In this document: piece by piece, positions 36,822 through 45,556 of the stretch
Position numbering within the stretch: the first letter of the stretch is position 1
Layout: every line of letters starts with the position of its first letter
Source: Aeromicrobium panaciterrae
Lineage (GTDB): Bacteria > Actinomycetota > Actinomycetes > Propionibacteriales > Nocardioidaceae
Direction: 5' to 3'
DNA: 64,000 nucleotides
NCBI RefSeq assembly: GCF_031457275.1
Contig: NZ_JAVDWH010000001.1
Location: forward strand, 620,001-684,000
Notes under the pieces: generated by a model
Told to the model about the DNA's origin: nothing
Databases searched by the model: none
Seen by the model: the letters and a program-made list of their open reading frames with translations, nothing else
Position numbers and translations under genes: made by a program

Positions 36822-36832
36822 AGACTGGGGCC
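36821..36832 (+). promoter_or_regulatory. Leaderless -10 box of purSQ
   Basis: TAGACT (36821-36826), 6-nt spacer, ATG. Its first T is the last base of the inverted-repeat element. Confidence 0.55.
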
Positions 36833-37075
36833 ATGCCCCGCGTCATCGTTGATGTCATGCCCAAGCCCGAGATCCTCGACCCGCAGGGCAAGGCGGTGCA
36901 CGGCGCTCTGCCGCGTCTCGGCTTTGCCGCGGTGACCGACGTACGCCAGGGCAAGCGCTTTGAGCTCGAGGTTGCCGCTGCTGATGAAGCCACGCTCGCA
37001 GAGGTCCACAAGATCGCCGAGACGCTGCTCTCCAACCCGGTGATCGAGGACTACGCAGTGCGGGTGGCCGAGTGA
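36833..37075 (+). CDS. purS: FGAM synthase subunit PurS
   Basis: An 80-residue protein ([39 protein letters not shown]), the structural subunit that bridges PurL and PurQ in the three-part formylglycinamidine ribonucleotide synthase. Its stop overlaps the purQ GTG by 4 nt. Confidence 0.95.
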   Translation: MPRVIVDVMPKPEILDPQGKAVHGALPRLGFAAVTDVRQGKRFELEVAAADEATLAEVHKIAETLLSNPVIEDYAVRVAE

Positions 37076-37743
37076 AGATCGGCGTCGTCACCTTCCCGGG
37101 ATCGCTCGACGACACTGACGCGCAGCGGGCCGTCACGATTGCCGGTGGCGAAGCCGTAGCCCTCTGGCACGGCGACCACGACCTCAAAGGCGTCGACGCC
37201 GTCATCCTGCCCGGCGGATTCTCGTACGGCGACTACCTCCGCTGTGGAGCGATCGCACGCTTCGCGCCGGTGATGACTGAGGTCATCGCTGCAGCAAACG
37301 GCGGTATGCCGGTGCTCGGCATCTGCAACGGCTTCCAGATCCTGTGCGAGTCACACCTGCTCCCCGGCGCGCTGATCCGAAACGATCACCGCCACTTCAT
37401 CTGCCGCGATCAGACACTCAAGGTCGAGAACGTCGATACGTCGTGGACCTCCGACCTGAGCGTCGGCCAGGAGATCGTCATCCCGCTCAAAAACGGGGAG
37501 GGCGGATTCGTCGCCGACGCTGAGACTGTCGCACGCCTTGAAGGCGAGGGTCGTGTGGTCTTCCGCTACGTCGACGTGAACCCCAACGGCTCGGTCAACG
37601 ACATTGCCGGCATCACGAATGAGCGCGGCAACGTCGTCGGTCTCATGCCGCACCCTGAGCATGCAGTTGAAGAACTGACCGGTCCGGGCGTCGACGGGCT
37701 CGGCCTCTTCACCTCAGCTCTGAAGTCACTGACCTCTGCCTGA
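37072..37743 (+). CDS. purQ: FGAM synthase glutaminase subunit PurQ
   Basis: A 223-residue class I glutamine amidotransferase supplying ammonia to PurL. The nucleophile Cys is in [11 protein letters not shown], with [15 protein letters not shown] and the His/Glu pair in [12 protein letters not shown]. It is coupled to purS by GTGA. PurL lies about 14 kb away rather than adjacent. Confidence 0.95.
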   Translation: MKIGVVTFPGSLDDTDAQRAVTIAGGEAVALWHGDHDLKGVDAVILPGGFSYGDYLRCGAIARFAPVMTEVIAAANGGMPVLGICNGFQILCESHLLPGALIRNDHRHFICRDQTLKVENVDTSWTSDLSVGQEIVIPLKNGEGGFVADAETVARLEGEGRVVFRYVDVNPNGSVNDIAGITNERGNVVGLMPHPEHAVEELTGPGVDGLGLFTSALKSLTSA

Positions 37744-37756
37744 TCGTTCGAGGCGT

Positions 37757-37768
37757 TAGTGTCCTGCC
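37757..37768 (+). promoter_or_regulatory. Leaderless -10 box of lipoprotein gene
   Basis: TAGTGT (37757-37762), 6-nt spacer, ATG. Confidence 0.5.
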
Positions 37769-38305
37769 ATGCGCCGCGTTGGAATTGCCGCCGGGATACT
37801 CGCCCTCGTTGTTCTCAGCGGCTGCGGTGGTGACAGCGACTCAGCCAAGCCCAGCGAGTCCCCATCCGCGACGGCAGCCACGCCCAGCCCCGCACCTGAG
37901 ATTGCTGACACCTACGTTCCAGCCGACGGTGACCCGAAGACCCACATCCTGCATGTGACCATCCGCGATGTTGGAGGCGTCGAGACGTACGAAGCCACCG
38001 CGAAGGGTTGTGTACCGCTCAACCCGCCGCACACGACTCAGTTGGTGGTCTCCGGTCCGACCTCCAAGTTCGATTACACGCCACTCAAAGAGGCGTACAT
38101 TCCAGCAACTGCCGAACCCGTCAATGGCGCATGCGAGGCGAAGTTGACCATCAAAGTTCGCTACGCGCCCAGGTACTCGTTGGGGATTGCGTTGGAAGGC
38201 CAGGGGATTGCCACCGGCGACGAGCCACCCCCGGCGTGGATCACTACGCGAGGCAGCTCGCAAGAGGTGACTGTCGTGTCCCAGGTGGTCACAACTTTGC
38301 GTTGA
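37769..38305 (+). CDS. Lipoprotein of unknown function
   Basis: A 178-residue protein. The signal peptide ends in a lipobox (ALVVLSGCGGDS, Cys near residue 19), followed by a Ser/Pro/Ala linker and a globular domain with ILHVTIRDVGGVETYEA and EAKLTIKVRY, probably beta-rich. Two further Cys (GCVPLN and GACEAK) may form a disulfide. No family recognised. Confidence 0.75.
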   Translation: MRRVGIAAGILALVVLSGCGGDSDSAKPSESPSATAATPSPAPEIADTYVPADGDPKTHILHVTIRDVGGVETYEATAKGCVPLNPPHTTQLVVSGPTSKFDYTPLKEAYIPATAEPVNGACEAKLTIKVRYAPRYSLGIALEGQGIATGDEPPPAWITTRGSSQEVTVVSQVVTTLR

Positions 38306-38314
38306 GACCCTCCG

Positions 38315-38860
38315 TCACGGCGACAGCTTGCTGACTTCGCGGTCGAGGATCTTGGCTCGGCCTTCTGAGGTTCGCGCTTTGAGCAGTTGCAGGATGATCG
38401 CGTAGCGCTCCGTCCTTCCCAGCGCTTCGAACGCTGCTTTCGCTTTCGGATTGCCTTCGAGCGCAGCCACCAGATCGGGTGGTGGCTCGGCGTTCGCTTG
38501 CGACTCGTACGCAGCGTCCCATCGACCATCCGCTTTGGCCTTCTCGACCTCAGCAATGCCGCCGGGTCGCATCCGCCCGTCCGCTGTCAGAGCCTCGACC
38601 TTCTGCACGTTGACCTGGGACCACGAGCTGGTGGGCCGGCGCGGGCAGTAGCGCTGAAGGAACGACACCTCGTCGTTCGACCGTCGCTGGCCGTCAATCC
38701 ACCCGTGTGTCAGCGCGACGTCGAGGGCATCCGAGATGGAGATCGTCTGGAGGCCGGAGTTCTTCTTGGCGATTCGCAGCCATGCCTCGGTGTGGTCTTC
38801 CCGGTTCTGTTCGAGCCAGGCTGACCACGCGTCAGCGTCGGGAAAGTCGAGGACGTCCAC
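38315..38860 (-). CDS. YdeI/OmpD-associated family protein
   Basis: A 181-residue protein with WIDGQRRSNDEVSFLQRYCP and PRRPTSSWSQVNVQKVEAL near the middle and a C-terminal helix pair (GRTERYAIILQLLKARTSEG), the pattern of the YdeI/OmdA bacteriocin-protection family. Biochemical role unclear. It follows the HD-domain gene by 14 nt in the same direction. Confidence 0.82.
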   Translation of the reverse strand: MDVLDFPDADAWSAWLEQNREDHTEAWLRIAKKNSGLQTISISDALDVALTHGWIDGQRRSNDEVSFLQRYCPRRPTSSWSQVNVQKVEALTADGRMRPGGIAEVEKAKADGRWDAAYESQANAEPPPDLVAALEGNPKAKAAFEALGRTERYAIILQLLKARTSEGRAKILDREVSKLSP

Positions 38861-38874
38861 GCGAGACCTGACTT

Positions 38875-39645
38875 CTAGAGGGGACGGTGGGGTGCCAGTT
38901 GGATCAGCTGATTGAAGCCGCAGCGATGGAGCTGCGCAAACCGGCCCAGAGGTACGGCCTTGGACTCGGCTGCGACGAGGGCTTTGAACGCTTTCGCGGC
39001 GCCGGCTCGCGGGTAGGCCTCGATCACGTCGGTGCGGAACTTCTTCGACAGGTCAGGGGCGCGGAGGCCGATCAGGTCATAGGCCGCGCCAGCCCCTACG
39101 TACACGCCGAGCGCGCCGTCCTTCTCAACGGTGGCTCCGGCCGTGGGGTGAACGGTGATCGCGTCGCCGACCATGTCGCTTCTGGCGGCATCGACCCCTG
39201 CTTCGCTGGCGCAGCGTGCGGCGCGCTCTGCGCTGCGGATCGCAAAGTCTTGGCCCTTCACGACCGAGTCGACGCCATGGTCGTGGAGCAAGCTGCTGAC
39301 ATAGAACAGCTCGGGATCGAGCTCGACCTTGTCGAGGGCCGCCAGGCCACTGCCAAACACCCAAGTCCGGTAGCCATGCCCGATCACGGCGCTGCTCTGC
39401 TCGAGCGCTGCCTCTTCGGCCTGTCGGGCGAAGACGCTGTCGGGCGGAGTGAACGCGGAGGCCTCGAGCGCTTTCGCTGCTGCCGAGGTGCGTCCCGTGA
39501 GGAGTTTGAGCCTCCCAGCAACGTACTCGCCCTGGCCTTTGATGATTTCGCGAAGCAACCCGCGACGTTCGGACTTGGTCATGGCGCCCTGCGTGCGGAT
39601 GGTCCATGCGAGGCCGCCGAGGCGTTCCGGATCAGGTTGGGACAT
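38875..39645 (-). CDS. HD-domain hydrolase-like protein
   Basis: A 256-residue helical protein. VIGHGYRTWVFG supplies the first His, SSLLHDHGVDS the HD pair, and GDAITVHPTAGA a later His, matching a compact HD-domain metal site of the kind seen in cyanamide hydratase-like proteins. The substrate is unknown. It is the middle gene of an MFS-HD-YdeI run. Confidence 0.72.
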   Translation of the reverse strand: MSQPDPERLGGLAWTIRTQGAMTKSERRGLLREIIKGQGEYVAGRLKLLTGRTSAAAKALEASAFTPPDSVFARQAEEAALEQSSAVIGHGYRTWVFGSGLAALDKVELDPELFYVSSLLHDHGVDSVVKGQDFAIRSAERAARCASEAGVDAARSDMVGDAITVHPTAGATVEKDGALGVYVGAGAAYDLIGLRAPDLSKKFRTDVIEAYPRAGAAKAFKALVAAESKAVPLGRFAQLHRCGFNQLIQLAPHRPL

Positions 39646-39656
39646 GCGTCATGGTT

Positions 39657-40937
39657 TCACATGGGGACGGGTACGAGGTCGTCTCTGTTGGACTGGCGCT
39701 TCTTGCTCGAGCCGAGCATCCACGAGAGCACCGCGGCAATCACGCACAGTCCAGCGCCGCTGATCCAGGCCAGCGTGTAGCTGCCCGTCTGGTCGCGGAT
39801 GACGCCTGCACCCAGAGCAGCAGCTGCGGCTCCGAGCTGGTGCGCGGCAAACACCCAGCCGAACACGATCGTGCCCTGCTCGCCGAAGTACTCACGGCAG
39901 AGTGCAACGGTCGGAGGTACGGTCGCGACCCAGTCGAGTCCGTAGATCACCACGAACATGACGATGCTCGGCCGCACGCTCTGCGACAACAGCACCGGGA
40001 GAAGGAGGAGGCCGACGCCGCGGAACAAGTAATAGCCAGCGAGCAGCAGCCGCGGGTCGTAGCGGTCGGTGAACCAACCGGATGCGATCGTGCCGACGAT
40101 GTCGAAGATGCCGACAACGGCGAGCAGGCCAGCCGCGGTCGTCGTGGACATGCCGTGGTCGTGGGCACCGGGAATGAAGTGGATGCCGACGAGGCCGTTC
40201 GTCGTGGCCCCGCAGATCGCGAAGGCCAGAGCGAGAGCCCAGAACGCCCGCGTACGTGATGCCTCGCGCAGGGCATCGATTGCGCGCTGTGCCGAACCGC
40301 CGGTCTCGCGAACGGGTGGCACCCAATCAGCTGGCGCACCGTACGGAGCGAGCTTGCGGTCTTCAGGGAAGTCGCCGATGAAGCGAATGACGAGGGGTAC
40401 GACGGCCAGCGCCGATCCAGCGATCACGAGCGATGCCGTACGCCAGCCAACGTGGTTGGCGAGAGCGGCGACGATCGGCAGGAAGACGAGCTGTCCCGTC
40501 GCACCTCCAGCCGTGAGCACTCCCATGACCAAGCCGCGACGCTCGACGAACCAGCGGTTGGCGATCGTCGCGGCGAAGACCATCGCCATCGATCCGGTGC
40601 CGAGGCCGATCAGCACACCCCAGGTGATGAGGAGCTGGAAGGACTCGGTCATGAAGACGGTCAGGCCGCTGCCCAGGGCCACCATGATCAGCGCGACGGT
40701 GGTGACTTTGCGGATACCGAACTTGTCCATGAGCGCTGCCGCGAAGGGAGCCGTGAGGCCGTACAGCAGGAGGTTGATGCTCACCGCGAGCGACATGACG
40801 CTGGTCGACCAGCCGAACTCGTCGTGCAGCGGTACGAACAGCGCTCCGGGTGCGGCGCGGAATCCGGCGGCACCAATCAGCGCAAGGAACGCCGCAGCCG
40901 CGACGAACCAGGCTGGGTGGATCCGCTGACGCGTCAT
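39657..40937 (-). CDS. MFS transporter, monocarboxylate/oxalate-antiporter type
   Basis: A 426-residue protein with 12 predicted helices. GFRAAPGALFVPLHDEFGWS near the N-terminus, FAATIANRWFVERRGLVMGV and the late ALCREYFGEQGTIVFGWVF are typical of the OFA/MCP subgroup. ATG 40937 is preferred over a TTG at 40949. It is divergent from the SCO4848-like gene. Substrate not predictable. Confidence 0.84.
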   Translation of the reverse strand: MTRQRIHPAWFVAAAAFLALIGAAGFRAAPGALFVPLHDEFGWSTSVMSLAVSINLLLYGLTAPFAAALMDKFGIRKVTTVALIMVALGSGLTVFMTESFQLLITWGVLIGLGTGSMAMVFAATIANRWFVERRGLVMGVLTAGGATGQLVFLPIVAALANHVGWRTASLVIAGSALAVVPLVIRFIGDFPEDRKLAPYGAPADWVPPVRETGGSAQRAIDALREASRTRAFWALALAFAICGATTNGLVGIHFIPGAHDHGMSTTTAAGLLAVVGIFDIVGTIASGWFTDRYDPRLLLAGYYLFRGVGLLLLPVLLSQSVRPSIVMFVVIYGLDWVATVPPTVALCREYFGEQGTIVFGWVFAAHQLGAAAAALGAGVIRDQTGSYTLAWISGAGLCVIAAVLSWMLGSSKKRQSNRDDLVPVPM

Positions 40938-40993
40938 GAAGTGATTCAACCCTGCGGGGACTGCATATGTTCCAGTGCGGAAGGATTGGCACC

Positions 40994-41212
40994 ATGGATC
41001 TCCCCCTCGCCTGGTCGATGCTTCTGATTGCCTCCGCTGTCTGGAGCATCATCATCTGGCCGCCGTTCCTGCGCCGCGTTCTCAAGGATGAGCGCTCTCG
41101 CGACGCTGACGGCAAGGCCACGACGTTCCTGCGGGTCCACGTGATTCTGATCAGCATCTCGCTGAGCCTCGCGGCTGCGGTTGGCGTGCTTGGAATCCTC
41201 ACGCTCGTTTGA
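40994..41212 (+). CDS. SCO4848-family small membrane protein
   Basis: A 72-residue protein with two TM helices. WSIIIWPPFLRRVLKDERSR and TTFLRVHVILISISLSLAAA match the W-x-x-W-P-F plus FLxVH pattern I associate with the SCO4848 family. GGAAGG lies about 9 nt before ATG 40994. Function unknown. Confidence 0.7.
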   Translation: MDLPLAWSMLLIASAVWSIIIWPPFLRRVLKDERSRDADGKATTFLRVHVILISISLSLAAAVGVLGILTLV

Positions 41213-41226
41213 GCGTTGAACCAGCC

Positions 41227-41505
41227 ATGAGCAACAGCGTCGAGTTCAATGCCCAAGAGCATCAATACGAGATCCATGTCGATGGCACCTTCGCGGGGTT
41301 CACCAAGGCATTCGTCAGCGGTGACGTCGTGACGTTCCCGCACACCGAGATCCTCGATGAGTTCGAAGGCCAGGGACTGGCGAGCCAGCTCGTCACCGGC
41401 GCGCTCGACGACGTACGCGCGAAGGGCAAGAAGGTCATCGCCACGTGCCCGTACGTGTCTCGATTCATCGAGAAGCACGCCGAATACGCCGATCTCCTCG
41501 CCTGA
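41227..41505 (+). CDS. Small GNAT (YjdJ-type) acetyltransferase
   Basis: A 92-residue compact GNAT-like protein. VVTFPHTEILDEFEGQGLAS contains the acetyl-CoA loop region, and ATCPYVSRFIEKHAEYADLL is the family C-terminal signature. ATG 41227 starts 14 nt after the membrane protein stop. Acceptor unknown. Confidence 0.83.
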   Translation: MSNSVEFNAQEHQYEIHVDGTFAGFTKAFVSGDVVTFPHTEILDEFEGQGLASQLVTGALDDVRAKGKKVIATCPYVSRFIEKHAEYADLLA

Positions 41506-41556
41506 GAGTCGCGTCACGTACGGCCTCAGAATTCGTTGGTGAAGGCGCCTCACTGG

Positions 41557-41674
41557 TAGTATGTGAATACGTGAACACGCTGTTGAAAGCGTTGTTCTGC
41601 CCGGCGAAGTAGCGCGATCCCGCGCGAAATGGACTTTCGGGCAATCTTTCCGAAACGTCTGTGAGTACTTCTCT
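41557..41674 (+). promoter_or_regulatory. Promoter and long leader of the DEAD-box helicase gene
   Basis: TAGTAT (41557-41562) lies 8 nt before GTG 41571, so the transcript probably starts at a mini-ORF and continues about 104 nt to the helicase start. The leader contains GCGCG/CGCGC near 41613-41626 and TTTCGG/CCGAAA (41635-41640, 41650-41655). Long structured leaders are common on cold-responsive helicase genes; regulation here is inference. Confidence 0.5.
41571..41612 (+). CDS. Candidate 13-residue leader peptide
   Basis: GTG 41571 to TAG 41612 encodes MNTLLKALFCPAK. It lies directly behind a TAGTAT box, between that promoter and the helicase gene. Too short for confidence as a protein; it could couple ribosome occupancy to leader folding. 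Confidence 0.35.
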   Translation: MNTLLKALFCPAK

Positions 41675-43063
41675 GTGAGCAACAACGCCGTCAGCCCTGC
41701 GCTGACTACCTTCTCTTCCCTGAACCTGCCCGCGTCGATCGTGTCGACGCTGGCTCGCCAGGACATCGTCAACCCCAGCCCGGTCCAGTCCGCGGTGATC
41801 CCCGACGCGCTCGCGGGTCGCAACGTGCTTGGCCGGGCCCGCACGGGATCCGGCAAGACGCTGGCCTTCGGCCTTCCCGTCCTCGTCCGCCTCGCTGGTC
41901 GTACGAGCCGCTCCAAGGCTCCCCGCGCACTGATCCTGCTGCCCACGCGTGAGCTGGCCACCCAGGTGCGCTCGGCCATGGAGCCTCTCGCCCAGAAGAT
42001 GGGCCTTCGCCTCACCACCGTCTACGGCGGTGTCCCGATCAACAAGCAGATCACGACCCTGCGCAACGGCGTCGACGTCGTCATCGCCACGCCGGGCCGC
42101 CTGACCGACCTGCTTGATCGTCGCTGCATCTCGCTCGACGACATTGAGGTGACCGTTCTCGATGAGGCCGATCACCTGTGCGACCTCGGCTTCTTCAAGC
42201 CGATCGACGCGATCCTCGCCAAGACGCCTCCCAACAGCCAGCGACTGCTGCTGTCGGCGACGCTCGACGGTGACGTCAACAAGCTCGTCAAGCGCCACCT
42301 GCCGCAGCACGTCCTCCACGAGGTTGACTCGGCTGACAGCCACGTCGACACGATGGAGCACCACGTCCTCGTCAGCGCTGCGACTGAGAAGTCCAAGACG
42401 GCGTTCGACCTGCTCCGCGCCAACCCGCGCAGCATCGTCTTCACCCGTACGCGTCGCGGTGCCATGCGCCTCGCGAAGCAGCTCACGATGAACGGCATCG
42501 AAGCCGTCGACATGCACGGTGACCTTTCGCAGCGTCACCGTGAGCGCAACCTCGCCGCCTTCAGCAGCGGCAAGGCCAGCGTCATCGTCGCCACCGACGT
42601 CGCCGCTCGCGGCATCCACGTCGATGGCATCGGCCTGGTCGTCCACTACGACGCGCCTGCCGAGCACAAGGCATACCAGCACCGTTCGGGCCGTACGGCT
42701 CGTGCGGGTGAGTCCGGAGCAGTCGTCACGATGACGACACCCGAAGCCCTGCGCGATGTCATGGCTCTGCAGAACAAGGCGGGCGTCACAGCTCGTCACC
42801 ACGAAGCTCGTACGGCCCCGTCTCCCATGACGGTCGCCAACCTGTCGGGCGCCGGTACGGATGCTCCGCATCCGTCGTCGGTCCGCGCCGGTGCGCGTAC
42901 TGCCACCAACAACGGTGGCGGTCAGAACCGCGGCGGCGGTCGCCCGCAGGGCGGATTCCGCGGCAACGGTGGCGGTCGTCCCAGTGGCAACGGCAACGGC
43001 CAGCGCCGTCGCGGCGGATCCGGTGGATCCTCCGGCGGACGCAACCGCAGCTACGCCAGCTAG
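41675..43063 (+). CDS. DEAD-box ATP-dependent RNA helicase
   Basis: A 462-residue protein. Q-motif region FSSLNLPASIVSTLARQDIV, motif I ARTGSGKTLAFG, Ia LPTRELATQ, Ib TPGRLTDLL, II VLDEADHLCDLGF, III LLLSATLDG, V DVAARGIHVDGI, VI HRSGRTARAGESG. The C-terminal 80 residues are Gly/Arg/Asn-rich (RGG-like), a nonspecific RNA-binding tail. It probably unwinds structured RNA in cold response, ribosome assembly or decay. A strong terminator follows. Confidence 0.93.
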   Translation: MSNNAVSPALTTFSSLNLPASIVSTLARQDIVNPSPVQSAVIPDALAGRNVLGRARTGSGKTLAFGLPVLVRLAGRTSRSKAPRALILLPTRELATQVRSAMEPLAQKMGLRLTTVYGGVPINKQITTLRNGVDVVIATPGRLTDLLDRRCISLDDIEVTVLDEADHLCDLGFFKPIDAILAKTPPNSQRLLLSATLDGDVNKLVKRHLPQHVLHEVDSADSHVDTMEHHVLVSAATEKSKTAFDLLRANPRSIVFTRTRRGAMRLAKQLTMNGIEAVDMHGDLSQRHRERNLAAFSSGKASVIVATDVAARGIHVDGIGLVVHYDAPAEHKAYQHRSGRTARAGESGAVVTMTTPEALRDVMALQNKAGVTARHHEARTAPSPMTVANLSGAGTDAPHPSSVRAGARTATNNGGGQNRGGGRPQGGFRGNGGGRPSGNGNGQRRRGGSGGSSGGRNRSYAS

Positions 43064-43076
43064 ACCTCAGCAACAT

Positions 43077-43109
43077 GAAGACGCCACCTCCTCGGAGGTG
43101 GCGTTCTTC
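43077..43109. terminator. Strong hairpin terminator after helicase
   Basis: CGCCACCTCC / GGAGGTGGCG (43082-43091, 43094-43103) with a 2-nt loop, extended by GAAG/CTTC. It is followed by TTCTTCG rather than a pure T tract. It separates convergent genes and can serve both. Confidence 0.82.
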
Positions 43110-43155
43110 GGGCGAGGCGGAGTGGGTTCATGAAGCTCTACGCCGACACCGCCGG

Positions 43156-43893
43156 CTACCCGCCTGGGACCATCACGTTCCACGGCCGTACGCGAAGCAC
43201 CAGAAGGTCGCCCCTGACGGCACCGTCGTCGTGTGCCGCCTCGACGTAGCGCGCTGCGTCGGCGGCAGGCACTTTGATGATCGTCTGGCCGACACCGGGA
43301 TCGTCGGGCAGTGGACCGGCGGCAATCAGTACGCCCTTGTCCTTCATACTCCCGACGAACGCAAGGTGCTCGGCAAACAGGGGATGGCCGAACACCGGCC
43401 CAGCGACGACGTTGCCCGGTCGGTGCTCGAGCACCAGCCATACGTCTTGGTTGTCCGTTTCGCCGGCAGGTACCGAGTCACGGAAACCGGCAAGTACGGT
43501 CGGCCACCCGTTGCGGTATTCGTCGCGCGCATCTGCGGGCTCGTCGAAGATCTCCCAGCCTGAGTGCGTGAGTCGTACGAGGGTGCGACCGTCTGCGATC
43601 GGCACGAAGTCGACGGCAACCGTGCTGGCCGACTCAGGCCCGCGGCCCGGGTGCCAGGTGAAGCTCAGGTTGCCGGGAGGGTTGGACTCCAGGATTCGAC
43701 CCCACACATTGCTCTCGCCGCTGGAAGCGGTCTCGACGATCTGATCGTCGATCCAGGCGACCGTATTGTCCTTTTGGTACACCGAGTGACGACTGAGCGG
43801 CCACCACTCGCCGATGCGGTCAGTCCACGCGGCATAGGCGACGTCTGCTGATGCCGAGACGATGACATTGCGTACGACGGGCGCAATGGTCAT
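43156..43893 (-). CDS. SRPBCC (AHSA1)-YCII fusion protein
   Basis: A 245-residue protein. Residues 1-145 form an AHSA1/SRPBCC ligand-binding domain (VIVSASADVAYAAWTDRIGE, LSFTWHPGR, LVRLTHSGWEIF). Residues about 150-245 are YCII-like (LVLEHRPGNVVAGPVFGHPL, KDKGVLIAAGPLPDDPG). The ATG overlaps the ArsR stop by 4 nt. ArsR-AHSA1 pairs are a common operon type; the ligand is unknown. Confidence 0.85.
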   Translation of the reverse strand: MTIAPVVRNVIVSASADVAYAAWTDRIGEWWPLSRHSVYQKDNTVAWIDDQIVETASSGESNVWGRILESNPPGNLSFTWHPGRGPESASTVAVDFVPIADGRTLVRLTHSGWEIFDEPADARDEYRNGWPTVLAGFRDSVPAGETDNQDVWLVLEHRPGNVVAGPVFGHPLFAEHLAFVGSMKDKGVLIAAGPLPDDPGVGQTIIKVPAADAARYVEAAHDDGAVRGDLLVLRVRPWNVMVPGG

Positions 43894-44210
43894 GTGCGTT
43901 CTCCGTTCTCGACGTGCTTCACGAACTCCGAGAGGACGTCATCCCAGGTCTTGGCGATCCACACTTGCAGCGGTGCGAGGCCGCCGGGTGCAAGGGCATA
44001 CAGATTGCGCGTGCCGATGCTGGTGTGCTCGACGATGCCTGCTGACTCGAGCACTTTGAGGTGCTTGCTGACCGCAGGACGGCCGATCGGCAGGCGATCC
44101 GCGAGCTCGCCGACGGGCAGCGCGCCGTTGCCGAGGGTCTCGGCGATGCGTCGACGCATGGGGTCGCCCATCGCGTCGAATGCGGCTTCGCTTCTGGCTT
44201 GGTTGCTCAT
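43890..44210 (-). CDS. ArsR-family repressor
   Basis: A 106-residue winged helix with FDAMGDPMRRRIAETLGNGA, LPIGRPAVSKHLKVLESAGI and GTRNLYALAP. No Cys metal site is visible, so it belongs to the non-metal ArsR group paired with AHSA1 proteins. A perfect 7-1-7 palindrome abuts its start codon, indicating autorepression. Confidence 0.88.
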   Translation of the reverse strand: MSNQARSEAAFDAMGDPMRRRIAETLGNGALPVGELADRLPIGRPAVSKHLKVLESAGIVEHTSIGTRNLYALAPGGLAPLQVWIAKTWDDVLSEFVKHVENGERT

Positions 44211-44225
44211 GAGTAACGGTTACTC
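44211..44225. promoter_or_regulatory. ArsR autoregulatory palindrome
   Basis: GAGTAACGGTTACTC, perfect 7-bp arms around one G, immediately adjacent to the ArsR ATG (44208-44210). Binding would block initiation directly. Confidence 0.65.
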
Positions 44226-44283
44226 TAGAGCAACCAATAGCCGATGTCCACACTGATTTCACCGCCAACTAGGCTCGGTGACC

Positions 44284-45504
44284 ATGGTTTCCAGGACTCC
44301 GGTGGTGCGACGCGTCACCCTGCTGGGTCCGGCATTCATTGCGGCGGTCGCGTATGTCGACCCGGGCAATGTCGCGACGAACGTGACTGCGGGTTCGGAG
44401 TTCGGCTACACCCTCGTGTGGGTCGTCGTGATGGCAAATGTCATGGCTGTACTGGTGCAATACCTGTCGGCGAAGCTCGGTATGGTCACCGGCAAGTCGC
44501 TGGCAACCCACGTCGGTGAACAGCTGTCGCGAGCTCCACGCCTGGCGTACTGGCTGCAGGCAGAAGCCATCGCGATCGCGACTGATCTCGCTGAAGTGGT
44601 CGGTGGCGCGATCGCCCTCAACCTGTTGTTCGATTTGCCGCTCGTGGTCGGCGCGATCATCACCGCAGCCGTGGCCATGGTCATCCTCCGGATCGGCGAC
44701 CTTCGCGGTCAGAGCGCACTCGAGCGAGTCATCGTCGGCTTCCTGGCGCTGATCGCGGTCGGCTTCCTTGCAGGCTTGTTCGTCAACGCACCGGAGCCGG
44801 GACCGCTCGCCAAGGGCCTCATTCCGACCTTCGACGGCGCGGACAGCGTCCTGCTTGCTTCGGGCATCATCGGCGCGACGGTCATGCCGCACGTCATCTA
44901 CCTGCACTCCAGCCTCACGATCACCCGCCTTGGGCGCCGCGGTGAGGGGCTCACGGTTCGTCAGCTGCTGTCGGCGACACGTACCGACGTGGTGCTGGCC
45001 CTCATCCTCGCCGGTCTGCTGAACCTCTCGCTGCTCGTTGTCGCGGCGGCCAGCCTCAACGGCCTGCCCGGAACCGACACTCTTCAGGGCGTTCACAACG
45101 TGGTGACCTCAGAGCTCGGCGCCGGAGTCGCCCTGCTGTTCGCGGTAGCGCTGCTCGGCTCGGGTCTCGCCTCGACCTCCGTCGGCAGTGCCGCCGGAGC
45201 AGAGGTCATGAACGGGCTCCTTGGCATCAAGTTGCCACTGCTCGTACGTCGTGTGGTCACGTTGATCCCGGCGCTCGTCGTACTCGCCATTGGCGCCGAG
45301 CCCAGTCGCGCTTTGGTGATCTCGCAGGTGATCCTGTCGATCGGCATCCCATTCGCCCTGATCCCGTTGGTTCTGCTGACTGCGCGTACCGAGGTGATGG
45401 GCGAGTACGTCAATCGCCGGCTCACGACTGCAGCCGCATGCCTCGTTGCAGCGATTGTGATTGCGCTGAACGTCGCGCTGCTCTGGCTGACATTCACTGG
45501 CTGA
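44284..45504 (+). CDS. Nramp-family divalent metal transporter
   Basis: About 406 residues and 11 TM helices. The metal-binding DPGN motif is in AAVAYVDPGNVATNVTAG, and the second half-site in GATVMPHVIYLHSSL (MPH). It imports Mn(II) or related ions with protons. TAGGCT lies 8 nt before ATG 44284; a GTG 6 nt upstream is also possible. Confidence 0.92.
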   Translation: MVSRTPVVRRVTLLGPAFIAAVAYVDPGNVATNVTAGSEFGYTLVWVVVMANVMAVLVQYLSAKLGMVTGKSLATHVGEQLSRAPRLAYWLQAEAIAIATDLAEVVGGAIALNLLFDLPLVVGAIITAAVAMVILRIGDLRGQSALERVIVGFLALIAVGFLAGLFVNAPEPGPLAKGLIPTFDGADSVLLASGIIGATVMPHVIYLHSSLTITRLGRRGEGLTVRQLLSATRTDVVLALILAGLLNLSLLVVAAASLNGLPGTDTLQGVHNVVTSELGAGVALLFAVALLGSGLASTSVGSAAGAEVMNGLLGIKLPLLVRRVVTLIPALVVLAIGAEPSRALVISQVILSIGIPFALIPLVLLTARTEVMGEYVNRRLTTAAACLVAAIVIALNVALLWLTFTG

Positions 45505-45544
45505 CTTGGTTGAAATCCCTACCCGCGGCGAGGCTCCTGCGCGG

Positions 45545-45556
45545 TAGCGTTCGACG
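45545..45556 (+). promoter_or_regulatory. Leaderless -10 box of lipoprotein gene
   Basis: TAGCGT (45545-45550), 6-nt spacer, ATG. Confidence 0.5.

Noticed and set aside
40363..42018. Minus-strand 551-codon open frame over 40.4-42.0 kb
   Set aside because: It crosses several real genes in the wrong frame or strand (MFS, GNAT, helicase) and its sequence is low-complexity shadow.
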